DNA of 64,000 bases from an uncultured Bacteroidota bacterium (GCA_902561795.1 CACERG010000005.1:31146-95145); one strand, 5' to 3'; counted from the first letter of the stretch, positions 19,384 through 27,702 are shown. Translations and numbers: made by a program. The notes: generated by a model not told the origin, from the sequence alone.

Positions 19384-20070
19384 ATGAAAAAAATAATTTT
19401 TTTACTTCTATTTGCCAGTTCAAGTTTAATTTTTTCACAAAATATTGCATTTGAACAGGTGGCTATAAAAGTTAAGCCAGGGAGCTCTGCTCACGTTCTT
19501 AATCTTTTTAATGATTTTTATGGTAATATTGAAAAGCCTGAAGGTGTTAATATTAGGCTTTCATATTTAAATTTTAGACCTCAAGATATAGAAGCTACTC
19601 ACTATTTAACTTTTACGGGATCACTTGAAGGACTTGCAAAACTGAGAGAAATTAGAGGAGGTGATAAATATTCGTTGTATAATTCAAATATGTTAAGGCA
19701 TGCAGATATAATTTCTACAAGTGGTGGAACAAGTTTAATGAGAATGAATTTAAACAAAGGGAATCAACCTATTTCTCAAGTATGGAGGTGGAGAGTTGAT
19801 GATCCAGCGAGTTTTGCATCTGAATTTACAACTCTAATCAAAGCTTTCACTCAATTAGGATATCTTTCGTTAGGTCAAATTACCCACGGAATTGGACAGG
19901 ATGGGGAATCACACTATGTATATATGACTCATGAAGATTATTCAGGAGCATTAGGTTGGGGTCCCAAAACCCAAGCCGAACAGCAAGCGTTTTTAAAATT
20001 TCAGAAAGCAACTTCAAAATACTCAACATTTTTGGGTTCAGTAACAATGTCAAATATTAAAGTTTGGTAA
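19384..20070 (+). CDS. Small secreted two-domain protein (copy B), function unknown
   Basis: 228 residues with signal peptide MKKIIFLLLFASSSLIFSQ. Like the protein at 13145-13837 it appears to consist of two ~100-residue alpha+beta (dimeric ferredoxin-like) units: unit 1 around IEATHYLTFTGSLEGLAKL and unit 2 around DDPASFASEFTTLIKAFTQLG. I recognise no named family or catalytic residues. It is divergent from DUF5916 copy B and followed by a terminator almost the same as that after copy A, then by the GntP operon 86 bp downstream. The repeated association with BNR and DUF5916 proteins suggests a shared exported task, which is inference. Confidence 0.75.
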   Translation: MKKIIFLLLFASSSLIFSQNIAFEQVAIKVKPGSSAHVLNLFNDFYGNIEKPEGVNIRLSYLNFRPQDIEATHYLTFTGSLEGLAKLREIRGGDKYSLYNSNMLRHADIISTSGGTSLMRMNLNKGNQPISQVWRWRVDDPASFASEFTTLIKAFTQLGYLSLGQITHGIGQDGESHYVYMTHEDYSGALGWGPKTQAEQQAFLKFQKATSKYSTFLGSVTMSNIKVW

Positions 20071-20088
20071 ACTAATTTTTAAATCTCT

Positions 20089-20115
20089 AACCCTCCAATT
20101 CGGAGGGTTTTTTTT
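20089..20115 (+). terminator. Rho-independent terminator after secreted protein copy B
   Basis: 8-bp stem AACCCTCC / GGAGGGTT with loop AATTC and a run of eight T. The stem is the same as that at 13856-13876; only the loop differs. Confidence 0.9.
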
Positions 20116-20156
20116 AATATTTGTATTTAGAAAACAAGTAATTTCAAATTATAAAT

Positions 20157-21473
20157 ATGCCTTTAGTAATTGTTTTTATAGGAATTTTATTTTTATTTCT
20201 CCTAATAACTTTTTTTAAATTCAACGGATTTATTTCTTTTATATTGGTAGCAATAGGAATTGGAATAACCCAAGGAATGCAATTAAATGATATTGTAAAT
20301 TCTATAGAAAATGGTATTGGGAATACATTAGGATTCCTTATTATGATTTTAGGATTTGGAGCTATGTTAGGAAAACTTGTTGCTGAAAGTGGTGCAGCTC
20401 AACAAATAACTAATGGTTTAATTAAAATTTTTGGAATTAATTATACTAAAGTAGCAGTAATGTTAACTGGTTTCATAGTTGGAATCACAATGTTTTACTC
20501 AGTCGGTTTTGTCATTTTAGTCCCCTTAGTTTTTACTGTAGCAAAAGCAACTGGTCTTTCATTGATTGGAGTAGGATTACCTATGCTAGCATCATTATCT
20601 GTTACTCACGGATTTTTACCACCACATCCTGCCCCTTCAGCATTATCAGTAATGTTTGAAGCTGATATTGGAAAGACTCTCATCTATGGTATTTTACTTT
20701 CCATACCTGCAATTTTAATTTCAGGACCTTTATTAACTAATTTCTTGCCTAAAGTAGAAGCTAAGCCTCTTAAAGAGTTTATGACAACAAAAGTATTCAA
20801 GCAAGACGAATTACCAAGCTTATTTAATAGTCTATCCACAGCTTTATTACCAGTATTATTGATTGGTTTTTCTACTTTGATTTCTTTTTTAATTCAAGAG
20901 GAGAGTATTTTATCAAAGTGTATAAATTTTGTTGGAAATCCAGTGATTGCTCTACTACTTACACTTCTTTTAGGTACATATTCGTTAGGAATTTCAAGAG
21001 GTAAAACCATGAATCAAATCATGAAAACTTATGCAGAGGCGGTATCAGGAATTACGATGGTTCTTTTGGTTATATCGGGTGCTGGTGCCTTAAAACAAAT
21101 TTTAATTGACAGCGGGGTCAGTGATTACATTGGTGGAATACTTGAAATATCTTCAATGTCTCCTTTATTAATTGGTTGGATAATTGCGACACTTATACGT
21201 TTTTCTGTGGGTTCTGCTACAGTTGCAGGCCTCACAACAGCTGGAATAGTCTTACCTTTAGTTCAAAATACAAATGTGAGTCCTGAATTAATGGTTTTAT
21301 CTATTGGATCGGGTAGCCTCATGTTATCACATGTTAATGATAGTGGGTTTTGGTTATTTAAAGAATATTTTAATTTAACTGTAAAAGAAACACTTTCCAC
21401 ATGGACTGTTATGGAAACAAGCATAGGAATTTCAGGACTTTTTGGAGTTTTAATTTTAAACCAATTAATATAG
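20157..21473 (+). CDS. GntP family gluconate/hydroxy-acid permease
   Basis: 438 residues with 12 or so hydrophobic segments. Family marks include LGFLIMILGFGAMLGKLV near residue 60, the conserved SVTHGFLPPHPAPSAL near 150-165 and the C-terminal NDSGFWLFKEYF near 393. GntP carriers import gluconate and other small hydroxy or carboxylic acids, including D-serine (DsdX). The next genes on the same strand follow within 1-6 bp (RidA, a D-serine-dehydratase/D-threonine-aldolase-like enzyme, an M19 dipeptidase), so the substrate is more likely a D-amino acid or hydroxy-amino acid than gluconate. That is inferred from context. Confidence 0.85.
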   Translation: MPLVIVFIGILFLFLLITFFKFNGFISFILVAIGIGITQGMQLNDIVNSIENGIGNTLGFLIMILGFGAMLGKLVAESGAAQQITNGLIKIFGINYTKVAVMLTGFIVGITMFYSVGFVILVPLVFTVAKATGLSLIGVGLPMLASLSVTHGFLPPHPAPSALSVMFEADIGKTLIYGILLSIPAILISGPLLTNFLPKVEAKPLKEFMTTKVFKQDELPSLFNSLSTALLPVLLIGFSTLISFLIQEESILSKCINFVGNPVIALLLTLLLGTYSLGISRGKTMNQIMKTYAEAVSGITMVLLVISGAGALKQILIDSGVSDYIGGILEISSMSPLLIGWIIATLIRFSVGSATVAGLTTAGIVLPLVQNTNVSPELMVLSIGSGSLMLSHVNDSGFWLFKEYFNLTVKETLSTWTVMETSIGISGLFGVLILNQLI

Positions 21474-21474
21474 A

Positions 21475-21939
21475 ATGAGTATACATTTAAAAGAACGAAT
21501 CAAAGTTATGAGTCTTGATTTACCTCCCGCACCCGAACCCTCGGGTGTATACCGACCAATTTTAATAGTTGACGATCATTTGTACGTTTCTGGTCAAGGA
21601 CCTGTTTTGTCCGACGGTAGTCTTATTTATGGAAAGGTAGGATCTGAGCTTAACAAAGAACAAGGTAAAGTTGCTGCTAGACAGGTTGGTCTAACAATGC
21701 TTTCTACCATTATAAAACATACTTCAGAATCGTTAAAGATAAAACGTGTTATAAAAGTATTAGGAATGGTGAATGCAACTCCAGATTTTAAACATCATCC
21801 TTTTGTTATAAATGGATTTAGTGAACTTTTTTCAGAAGTTTTTGGAGAAAAAAATGGAATTGGTGTAAGAAGTGCTGTTGGTATGAATCTTCCGAATAAT
21901 ATACCAGTTGAGGTTGAAGCTGCTTTTTTAATCGAATAA
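21475..21939 (+). CDS. RidA/YjgF family protein (enamine/imine deaminase-like)
   Basis: 154 residues of the RidA fold. YVSGQGPV around residue 41, the long helix in the middle and VRSAVGMNLPNNIPVEVEAAF at the end are typical; the arginine in VRSAVG is the expected substrate-binding Arg. It is longer than archetypal RidA (~128) and belongs to another Rid subgroup. RidA proteins hydrolyse reactive 2-aminoacrylate or related imines made by PLP dehydratases. It begins one base after the permease stop and ends six bases before a PLP enzyme gene, which fits clearing of that enzyme's product. A second, archetypal RidA is at 39443-39823. Confidence 0.85.
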   Translation: MSIHLKERIKVMSLDLPPAPEPSGVYRPILIVDDHLYVSGQGPVLSDGSLIYGKVGSELNKEQGKVAARQVGLTMLSTIIKHTSESLKIKRVIKVLGMVNATPDFKHHPFVINGFSELFSEVFGEKNGIGVRSAVGMNLPNNIPVEVEAAFLIE

Positions 21940-21944
21940 TATAG

Positions 21945-23054
21945 ATGTCAATAAATAATTGGTTTAAGGTTAATGATGAAAGTAAAATTTTAACCCCCGG
22001 ATTAATTGTTTTTCCCGAAAGAATAGAGCATAACATTAAATCTATGATTTCTATTTCGGGTGATGTAAATCGGTTGATTCCCCATGTTAAAACTTACAAA
22101 ATGCCCTCAGTCGTTAAACTTCAGATGGATTATGGTATAAAAGAATTCAAATGTGCAACTTTTGGAGAATTAGAAATGCTGATTTCATGTAAGGTGAAGC
22201 ATATATTACTTGCAATACAGCCTACAAAGGAAAAAGCAATTCGATTTTTGAATCTTCAAAAAAAATATCCAAAAATTAAGTTTTCTACACTTGTGGATAA
22301 TATTGATTCTTTAAAATTGTTTTCAAGTCTATCAAAAGCTATTGATATTAGGATGAATTTATGGTTAGACATAAATAATGGAATGAATAGAACAGGAATA
22401 ATTCCAGATAAGGCGTTAGGTCTTTGTTTAGAATTATTTGAGGATCAAAACTTAAAATTTAATGGACTCCATGTTTATGACGGTCATATTCGACATACGT
22501 CCCTAAGTAAAAGATTAAATCAATGTAATTTGGATTTTGAAAAAGTTGAACAACTAGTGGTGCAAATAAAAAATAAAATCGGAACGTTGCCACAAATTAT
22601 TACAGGAGGTACGCCTAGTTTTTACCCTCATTCATTGAGAAAAAAAAACCTATTGAGTCCAGGAACAACTCTTCTTTGGGACTTAGGTTATCAGAAAATA
22701 TGGAAAGAGTCACCATTTCTGCACGCTGCTGTTTTAGTGACAAGATTAATAAGCAAACCAGCTCCAAATATCTATTGTTTTGATTTAGGACACAAGGCAG
22801 TTTCTTCTGAGATGCCATTACCAAGAATGGAAATTTTTGGTTTGGAGGGAGCATCTCATAAATCTCAGAGTGAAGAGCATCTTGTAATTGAATATAAAGA
22901 CCATAAAAATTTAAATATCGGTGACCTGTTTTATGCAATTCCATACCATATATGTCCTACAGTCGCAAAATACAATAAATCTTATGTTGTAATCAATGGA
23001 GAAATTCAGTCTTCATGGGATATCCAGGCAAGAGATTATCAATTATCTTTTTAG
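21945..23054 (+). CDS. Fold-type III PLP enzyme, D-serine dehydratase / D-threonine aldolase family
   Basis: 369 residues with an alanine-racemase-like barrel then a C-terminal beta domain. The PLP lysine is expected at K49 in PHVKTYK; family members usually have KTHK, so the Tyr is a variation. Near the C-terminus PYHICPTV gives metal ligands H335 and C337. As I recall, His-x-Cys is the zinc site of eukaryotic-type D-serine dehydratase, whereas D-threonine aldolase has His-x-Asp, so a dehydratase acting on D-serine, D-threonine or a 3-hydroxyaspartate is favoured. The RidA gene just upstream supports that, since dehydration gives an enamine. Substrate is not proven. Confidence 0.82.
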   Translation: MSINNWFKVNDESKILTPGLIVFPERIEHNIKSMISISGDVNRLIPHVKTYKMPSVVKLQMDYGIKEFKCATFGELEMLISCKVKHILLAIQPTKEKAIRFLNLQKKYPKIKFSTLVDNIDSLKLFSSLSKAIDIRMNLWLDINNGMNRTGIIPDKALGLCLELFEDQNLKFNGLHVYDGHIRHTSLSKRLNQCNLDFEKVEQLVVQIKNKIGTLPQIITGGTPSFYPHSLRKKNLLSPGTTLLWDLGYQKIWKESPFLHAAVLVTRLISKPAPNIYCFDLGHKAVSSEMPLPRMEIFGLEGASHKSQSEEHLVIEYKDHKNLNIGDLFYAIPYHICPTVAKYNKSYVVINGEIQSSWDIQARDYQLSF

Positions 23055-23060
23055 AGAATT

Positions 23061-24131
23061 ATGGAATTTATTTTTGACGCCCATCTTGACCTATCAATGA
23101 ATGCAACTGAATGGAATCGTGATTATCGTTTGAAAACAAATACAATTCGTAAACTTGAAAAAGGAATGAATGATTTGCCAGGCCGAGAACTTTCAACTGT
23201 CTCTTTTCCAGATTTACGGAATGGCAACATAGGGTTATGTGTTGGCACTCTAATAGCAAGATGCGTTAAACCAAAAAACCCTTTACCAGGTTGGAATTCT
23301 CAAGAACAAGCTTGGGCTCACACCCAAGGGCAATTGGCTTGGTACAAGGAAATGGAATCTCAAAAAGAGTTAGTTCAAATAAATTCAAAATCGAACTTAA
23401 AAAAACATTTAAATAATTGGAAATCAAATCCAATTAGTACACCTTTAGGTTATGTTTTAAGTCTTGAGGGAGCAGACTCAATTATATCTATGAATCATTT
23501 GGAGCGAATGTATGATATGGGATTAAGAGCTATTGGCCCAGCACATTACGGACCAGGGACTTATGCTTATGGGACTGATTCAAGTGGAGGAATAGGAGAA
23601 AAGGGAAAATTATTGTTGAAAAAAATACAAGAGCTCAAACTTATTCTGGATGTAACTCATCTGTGCGATTTAAGTTTTTGGGAAACTCTTGAATTTTATC
23701 AAGGTCCAATTTGGGCAAGCCATAGTAATTGCAGAAAAATAGTTAATAATGAAAGACAGTTCGATGATTCTCAAATCAGAATTTTGATTGATCATAATGC
23801 AGTTATTGGAATGGCATTTGATGCTTGGATGATGACTCCAAATTGGGAAAGAGGAAAAACTAAACCGAGTGATAAAGGGCTTTTAATTGAATCAATTGTG
23901 GACCATATCGACCATATTTGCCAACTTTCTGGAAATACAAATCACGTAATGATTGGGTCAGATCTAGATGGTGGTTTTGGAAAAGAGCAATGCCCAGAAG
24001 ATTTGGATACAATTGCTGATTTACAAAAACTAGGATATATTTTAAATAGAAGGGGCTATTCAGATAATGATATTGAGAAAATATTATCTAAAAATGGAAT
24101 TTTATTTTTGCAAAAACATTTACCTAATTAG
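23061..24131 (+). CDS. M19 membrane dipeptidase-like metallohydrolase
   Basis: 356 residues, TIM-barrel amidohydrolase of the renal dipeptidase family. Metal ligands can be placed: HLD (H8, D10), LEGAD (E136), VTHLCD (H200), ASHSNC (H221), and GSDLDGG (D301) near the end. There is no signal peptide, so it is cytoplasmic. Family members split dipeptides and tolerate a D-residue at the C-terminal position; some act on other substrates. It closes the GntP-RidA-PLP enzyme operon (6 bp gap), consistent with release of a D-amino acid from a dipeptide before the PLP enzyme acts. The N-terminal HLDLSMNATEWNRDY extends the usual HxD motif with a family-specific loop. Confidence 0.85.
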   Translation: MEFIFDAHLDLSMNATEWNRDYRLKTNTIRKLEKGMNDLPGRELSTVSFPDLRNGNIGLCVGTLIARCVKPKNPLPGWNSQEQAWAHTQGQLAWYKEMESQKELVQINSKSNLKKHLNNWKSNPISTPLGYVLSLEGADSIISMNHLERMYDMGLRAIGPAHYGPGTYAYGTDSSGGIGEKGKLLLKKIQELKLILDVTHLCDLSFWETLEFYQGPIWASHSNCRKIVNNERQFDDSQIRILIDHNAVIGMAFDAWMMTPNWERGKTKPSDKGLLIESIVDHIDHICQLSGNTNHVMIGSDLDGGFGKEQCPEDLDTIADLQKLGYILNRRGYSDNDIEKILSKNGILFLQKHLPN

Positions 24132-24294
24132 TTTTTTTAAAAACAACCTACTTAATTAAACCTTTATATATTGATAGTCAACAAGTTATAGCTAATTTTA
24201 AATTTAATTAATCTTTGATTAATCAAGTTTTTTCAAAGTTAAATATATTATTATCTGACTTCTTATAATTTATCTATTCCTTTATATTTATATA

Positions 24295-24762
24295 ATGAAA
24301 AAAATCTATTTAATTTTAATACTACTTACATCTCTCAATGTTATGGCTCAAAACAAAAAAAATTATTTTATACATTTCACATCAAACCCAATGGTCAATC
24401 CAAGTGCCGCAATAATGTCAATAAATGCAGCAAGTGAAGCCCTGAAGCAAGGGCATAGTGTAGTATACTTTGCAGCAGGAGATGGTGTTAGGATTTTATT
24501 AAAAGATGTGATAAAGAATCTTCACACTGTAACTGCACACGGTGGTAGATTTGGTAAAATAAGTAAAATGGCCGAAAATCTATTTTTAGAGTTTTCTAAT
24601 CAAGGAGGTATTATTCACGTTTCAGAAGGTTCTTTTGCTACTTATGGGATAAACCAAGATAATCATAAAGAGCATTTGATTGAAGTATCAAAGATATTCT
24701 GGAGCTACCCCAAACAATTAATTGAAGAAAGCTCAAAAGCAGATATCGTCTTTTCCTACTAA
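24295..24762 (+). CDS. Exported DsrE-like protein lacking cysteines
   Basis: 155 residues with signal peptide MKKIYLILILLTSLNVMAQ. The mature part resembles the DsrE/DsrF sulfur-relay fold: a first strand, then a helix SINAASEALKQGHSVVYFAAGDGVRILL and later IIHVSEGSFATYGI. In typical DsrE proteins the later segment has a catalytic Cys; here it has Ser and the mature protein has no Cys at all, so sulfur transfer is unlikely. The call rests on pattern only. It stands alone between the D-amino-acid operon and a lipoprotein gene. Confidence 0.55.
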   Translation: MKKIYLILILLTSLNVMAQNKKNYFIHFTSNPMVNPSAAIMSINAASEALKQGHSVVYFAAGDGVRILLKDVIKNLHTVTAHGGRFGKISKMAENLFLEFSNQGGIIHVSEGSFATYGINQDNHKEHLIEVSKIFWSYPKQLIEESSKADIVFSY

Positions 24763-24872
24763 ATGAATAATAACAATCTAAGTTAATTTAAAAAGCATCT
24801 GGCAGTAGGAAAGAAAATACATCTAGAGTCAAACTACCTTAGACAGTAGAAGCATTATTTTGGCAGAGTAAT

Positions 24873-24880
24873 TATATTTG
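24873..24880 (+). promoter_or_regulatory. Candidate -7 element for the lipoprotein gene
   Basis: TATATTTG matches TAnnTTTG and lies 21 bp upstream of the ATG at 24902. No well-spaced TTTG is seen upstream, so support is partial. Confidence 0.3.
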
Positions 24881-24901
24881 GACTATGAAAAACTTTATTA
24901 A

Positions 24902-25522
24902 ATGAAGCATTTCTTTTTTCTATTAATATCATTTTTAATTGTCGGATGTTCAAACGATATGAATGATTCTGAACAAACATCACAACAATCAACCGATATG
25001 AATGTTTCTGAGCAAGAAAAAGAAAGGTTTTTCAGCCAAGAAAATGCACTAAATGTTTTATCAGATGAAGAAACAACATTAAGAGAAAAACTGGCATTTT
25101 TAACTAATGATTACGAATTATGGTTTAATGAAACAGAATACAACAATCAATTAGAAGAAAATAATCAAGAGGCATATCATTTTGAAAGATTTTTTCAAAG
25201 TGATTCAATAACTGAAATACGTTATTTTAAGTTATATGATAATCAATGCTGGACTGATTTTTACGGCTCAGATATTGGAACAGACGAAGTTGAGTTTTCT
25301 GATTCTCCATTTAGAGTTGGGTTAATCCCAGTAGTCGCTGATGGGGGAGGCCAAGAGCTTTCATTAGAAGAGGGGGTTTTATATCACAGAAGTGTATGTA
25401 CGTGTCCTAATGAAGATAATACTGGTTTTTTAAAATATGATATAGCTGTTTACAAACTAATTACGAATGAGCAATTTCAGTTGATGAATGATTGGATGTC
25501 GAGTTTACTTCCATGTGACTAA
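24902..25522 (+). CDS. Putative lipoprotein, function unknown
   Basis: 206 residues. A lipobox LIVGC puts the lipidated cysteine at residue 16, followed by SNDMNDSEQ, the polar acidic start seen in surface-exposed Bacteroidota lipoproteins. A short near-repeat (NDMNDSEQ / TDMNVSEQ) lies in the linker. The folded part contains four Cys residues, including CTC and a C-terminal C just before the end (LLPCD). I recognise no family. It precedes the tRNA gene on the same strand with about 280 bp between, so it is probably a single transcription unit. Confidence 0.7.
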   Translation: MKHFFFLLISFLIVGCSNDMNDSEQTSQQSTDMNVSEQEKERFFSQENALNVLSDEETTLREKLAFLTNDYELWFNETEYNNQLEENNQEAYHFERFFQSDSITEIRYFKLYDNQCWTDFYGSDIGTDEVEFSDSPFRVGLIPVVADGGGQELSLEEGVLYHRSVCTCPNEDNTGFLKYDIAVYKLITNEQFQLMNDWMSSLLPCD

Positions 25523-25804
25523 TTTGTGATTGGCAAGCATTACAAGGTTAGTACACTAAAAATTTCCCAAAAGATCTATTATTAGTCAGATTTTATATTC
25601 TTATTTAGAGAAAAATCCTAGTGCATAATAAAGAGGATAAGAGAGGGTTATCGATTATGTCCTTTTATTTATATTTGCTTGCCTATTTTAAGGGTTTTTA
25701 GAGTAAGATACTTTTGGCAATATTGTGATTTTGATTGTGATTTTTAGTCAAGAGAATAAGTTTAAATGATTAAAACTTCTGAAAGCCCTTGTAAACAGTA
25801 CAAG
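25523..25804. other. Gene-free stretch upstream of tRNA-Arg
   Basis: 282 bp without a convincing reading frame. It contains a candidate tRNA promoter (25735-25764) and, at its end, the left arm of a perfect 8-bp inverted repeat CCCTTGTA / TACAAGGG (25786-25806) whose right arm enters the tRNA. Confidence 0.5.
25735..25764 (+). promoter_or_regulatory. Candidate promoter of tRNA-Arg
   Basis: TTG at 25735-25737, a 19-bp spacer, then TAAGTTTA at 25757-25764, one mismatch from TAnnTTTG. A start near 25771 would give a leader of about 34 bases before the mature tRNA. Confidence 0.35.
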
Positions 25805-25878
25805 GGTCGCGTAGCTCAGCTGGATAGAGCATCTGCCTTCTAAGCAGACGGTCATAGGTTCGAATCCTATCGCGATCA
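25805..25878 (+). tRNA. tRNA-Arg (anticodon TCT)
   Basis: 74-base cloverleaf: acceptor GGTCGCG / CGCGATC with one G-T pair, D-stem GCTC / GAGC, anticodon stem TCTGC / GCAGA with loop CTTCTAA giving anticodon TCT (25839-25841), and T-stem ATAGG / CCTAT around TTCGAAT. The discriminator base is A and no CCA is encoded. It reads AGA, the main arginine codon in AT-rich genomes. A terminator follows 15 bases later. Confidence 0.97.
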
Positions 25879-25893
25879 CTTTAAAAAAGTTTT

Positions 25894-25920
25894 AAACCCT
25901 TTAAATAAAGGGTTTTCTTT
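25894..25920 (+). terminator. Terminator of tRNA-Arg
   Basis: Stem AAACCCTTT / AAAGGGTTT with a short loop, followed by a T-rich tail TTCTTT. It lies just before the next gene's start and ends the tRNA transcript. Confidence 0.75.
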
Positions 25921-25954
25921 ATTGTTTTTATATGAAATAAGAAAAAATTATAAA

Positions 25955-26545
25955 ATGTCATGTCTAATTAAGAATATTTCAATTTTTTTAATGACAGCTT
26001 TCTTTCTATTAAAATGCTCAGGGGATGATTCAAATGATACGACGGGAGAGATAATGTTACCAGTAATAATCAAAACCGAATCACAACTCAGAGATGAAGA
26101 ATATAAAGCTGATTCGATATATGGAAAGATTAGAAATTTAGATGATTATTGGATTGCATTTAAAACCATCGGTGAAACACAATATGGATATGACTTTGGA
26201 GAACAAGAGGTGGAAATTTTTACTGATTTAACAATTGCAAGCTCCGACAGTAACAGGGACGACGCAGCTGGTATAGCTCATGGATCATGTAAAGAGGGAA
26301 TTATTAAAATAGCCATTAATGCTGATTATTGGGCTGAATACTCTTTTAATAGAAGATTAATATTAATGTGGCACGAATTTGGGCATGATGTACTTAATGC
26401 AGCACATGTTTCAGATGAAAGAGCAATAATGAATACTCCACTTCCAGATGAGTATGACCTTGAGATATTTAAAAAAGAAGAAGCTGATTTATTTAGCGGA
26501 AAAGATTTAATTCTATTTGATTGTAATGACCCTTATTTTAATTAA
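25955..26545 (+). CDS. Lipoprotein with zinc-metalloprotease motif HEFGH
   Basis: 196 residues from ATG 25955; a longer frame begins at 25922 inside the tRNA terminator and is rejected. The lipobox FLLKC gives lipidated C21, followed by SGDDSNDT, an acidic surface-export-like start. WHEFGHDVLNAAH gives zinc ligands H140 and H144 with E141 as base, and H151 as a possible third ligand, and IMNTP 12 residues on resembles a metzincin Met-turn. The spacing H-x6-H is one residue longer than the metzincin HEXXHxxGxxH, and the Gly is missing. Probably a surface metalloprotease of unknown target. Confidence 0.72.
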   Translation: MSCLIKNISIFLMTAFFLLKCSGDDSNDTTGEIMLPVIIKTESQLRDEEYKADSIYGKIRNLDDYWIAFKTIGETQYGYDFGEQEVEIFTDLTIASSDSNRDDAAGIAHGSCKEGIIKIAINADYWAEYSFNRRLILMWHEFGHDVLNAAHVSDERAIMNTPLPDEYDLEIFKKEEADLFSGKDLILFDCNDPYFN

Positions 26546-26588
26546 TCTTAGTAATTTAAAATTTAAAATTAATTTTCCTAAAAGTTAA

Positions 26589-27698
26589 ATGAAAATAGGA
26601 ATACCCAAAGAGATTAAACCCCAAGAAGCTAGGGTAGGGCTTACTCCTGCAGGTGCATTTTACCTTGTGAGTGAAGGACACCAAGTTTGCATCCAAAAAA
26701 ATGCAGGTTTATTAAGTGGGTTTGATGATAAGGAATATCAAAAAGTAGGTTGTAAAATCGTAAGTAAAATTGAAGACATATACAATTTTGCAGAAATGAT
26801 AGTTAAAGTTAAAGAACCTATTGAACAGGAGTACGACCTAATTATGCCTGATCAATTGATTTTTACCTTTTTTCATTTTGCTTCAAGTAAAAAATTAACT
26901 GAAGCGATGATAGGTTCAAATTCTATTTGTTTAGCATATGAGACAGTTGAAGAAAATGGCAAGTTACCATTATTGATTCCAATGTCTGAAGTTGCAGGAA
27001 GAATGGCTACTCAAGAGGGAGCCAAATATCTTGGAAAACCTTTTGGAGGCTTTGGTATCCTTTTGGGCGGAGTTACTGGTGTAAGACCCGCAAACGTTAT
27101 GATTATTGGGGGTGGAATTGCAGGTACTGAGGCGGCATTGATGGCAGCCGGCTTAGGCGCAAACGTTTCAATATTTGACAATAATTTGGAACGATTACGT
27201 GATTTAGAAAAAACAATGCCTGATAATGTTACTCCTATTTTTTCTAATCAACTTAATATAGAACTTGAAATCCGAAGATCGCATTTGATAATAGGTACTG
27301 TTTTAATACCTGGATCTAAGACTCCAAAATTAATTGACAAAAAAATGTTATCAAAAATGATGCAGGGAACAGTTTTAGTTGATGTGGCTATTGATCAAGG
27401 GGGATGCTTTGAAACAAGTGAACCCACAACACACGAAAATCCAATTGTTATAAAAGAAGGAATTATCCATTATGCAGTAACCAATATGCCAGGAGCAGTT
27501 CCAAATACTTCAACTATAGCATTAACTAATTCGACTTTAAGTTACATTATTGAACTTGCAAATAAAGGCTGGAAAAAAGCATGTCAAGAAAATTCCTCCC
27601 TTGCTAAAGGGTTAAATATAATGAATGGAAAAGTTGTTTATAAACAAGTGGCTGATGCATTTGATTTGGATTTCACTGAAGTTGAATCACTAATTTAA
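26589..27698 (+). CDS. ald: Alanine dehydrogenase
   Basis: 369 residues, matching the usual ~370. Catalyses reversible NAD-dependent deamination of L-alanine to pyruvate and ammonia. Key residues fall exactly at the family positions: R15, K75 (KVKEP) and H96 (FFHFA). The Rossmann motif GGGIAGTEAALMAAGLG follows near residue 175, and VDVAIDQGGCFETSEPTTH near 265 holds the expected aspartate. Cytoplasmic hexamer in known members. A thioesterase-like gene follows after 4 bp and a nitronate monooxygenase gene after that, probably in one transcript. Confidence 0.95.
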   Translation: MKIGIPKEIKPQEARVGLTPAGAFYLVSEGHQVCIQKNAGLLSGFDDKEYQKVGCKIVSKIEDIYNFAEMIVKVKEPIEQEYDLIMPDQLIFTFFHFASSKKLTEAMIGSNSICLAYETVEENGKLPLLIPMSEVAGRMATQEGAKYLGKPFGGFGILLGGVTGVRPANVMIIGGGIAGTEAALMAAGLGANVSIFDNNLERLRDLEKTMPDNVTPIFSNQLNIELEIRRSHLIIGTVLIPGSKTPKLIDKKMLSKMMQGTVLVDVAIDQGGCFETSEPTTHENPIVIKEGIIHYAVTNMPGAVPNTSTIALTNSTLSYIIELANKGWKKACQENSSLAKGLNIMNGKVVYKQVADAFDLDFTEVESLI

Positions 27699-27702
27699 GG
27701 GT

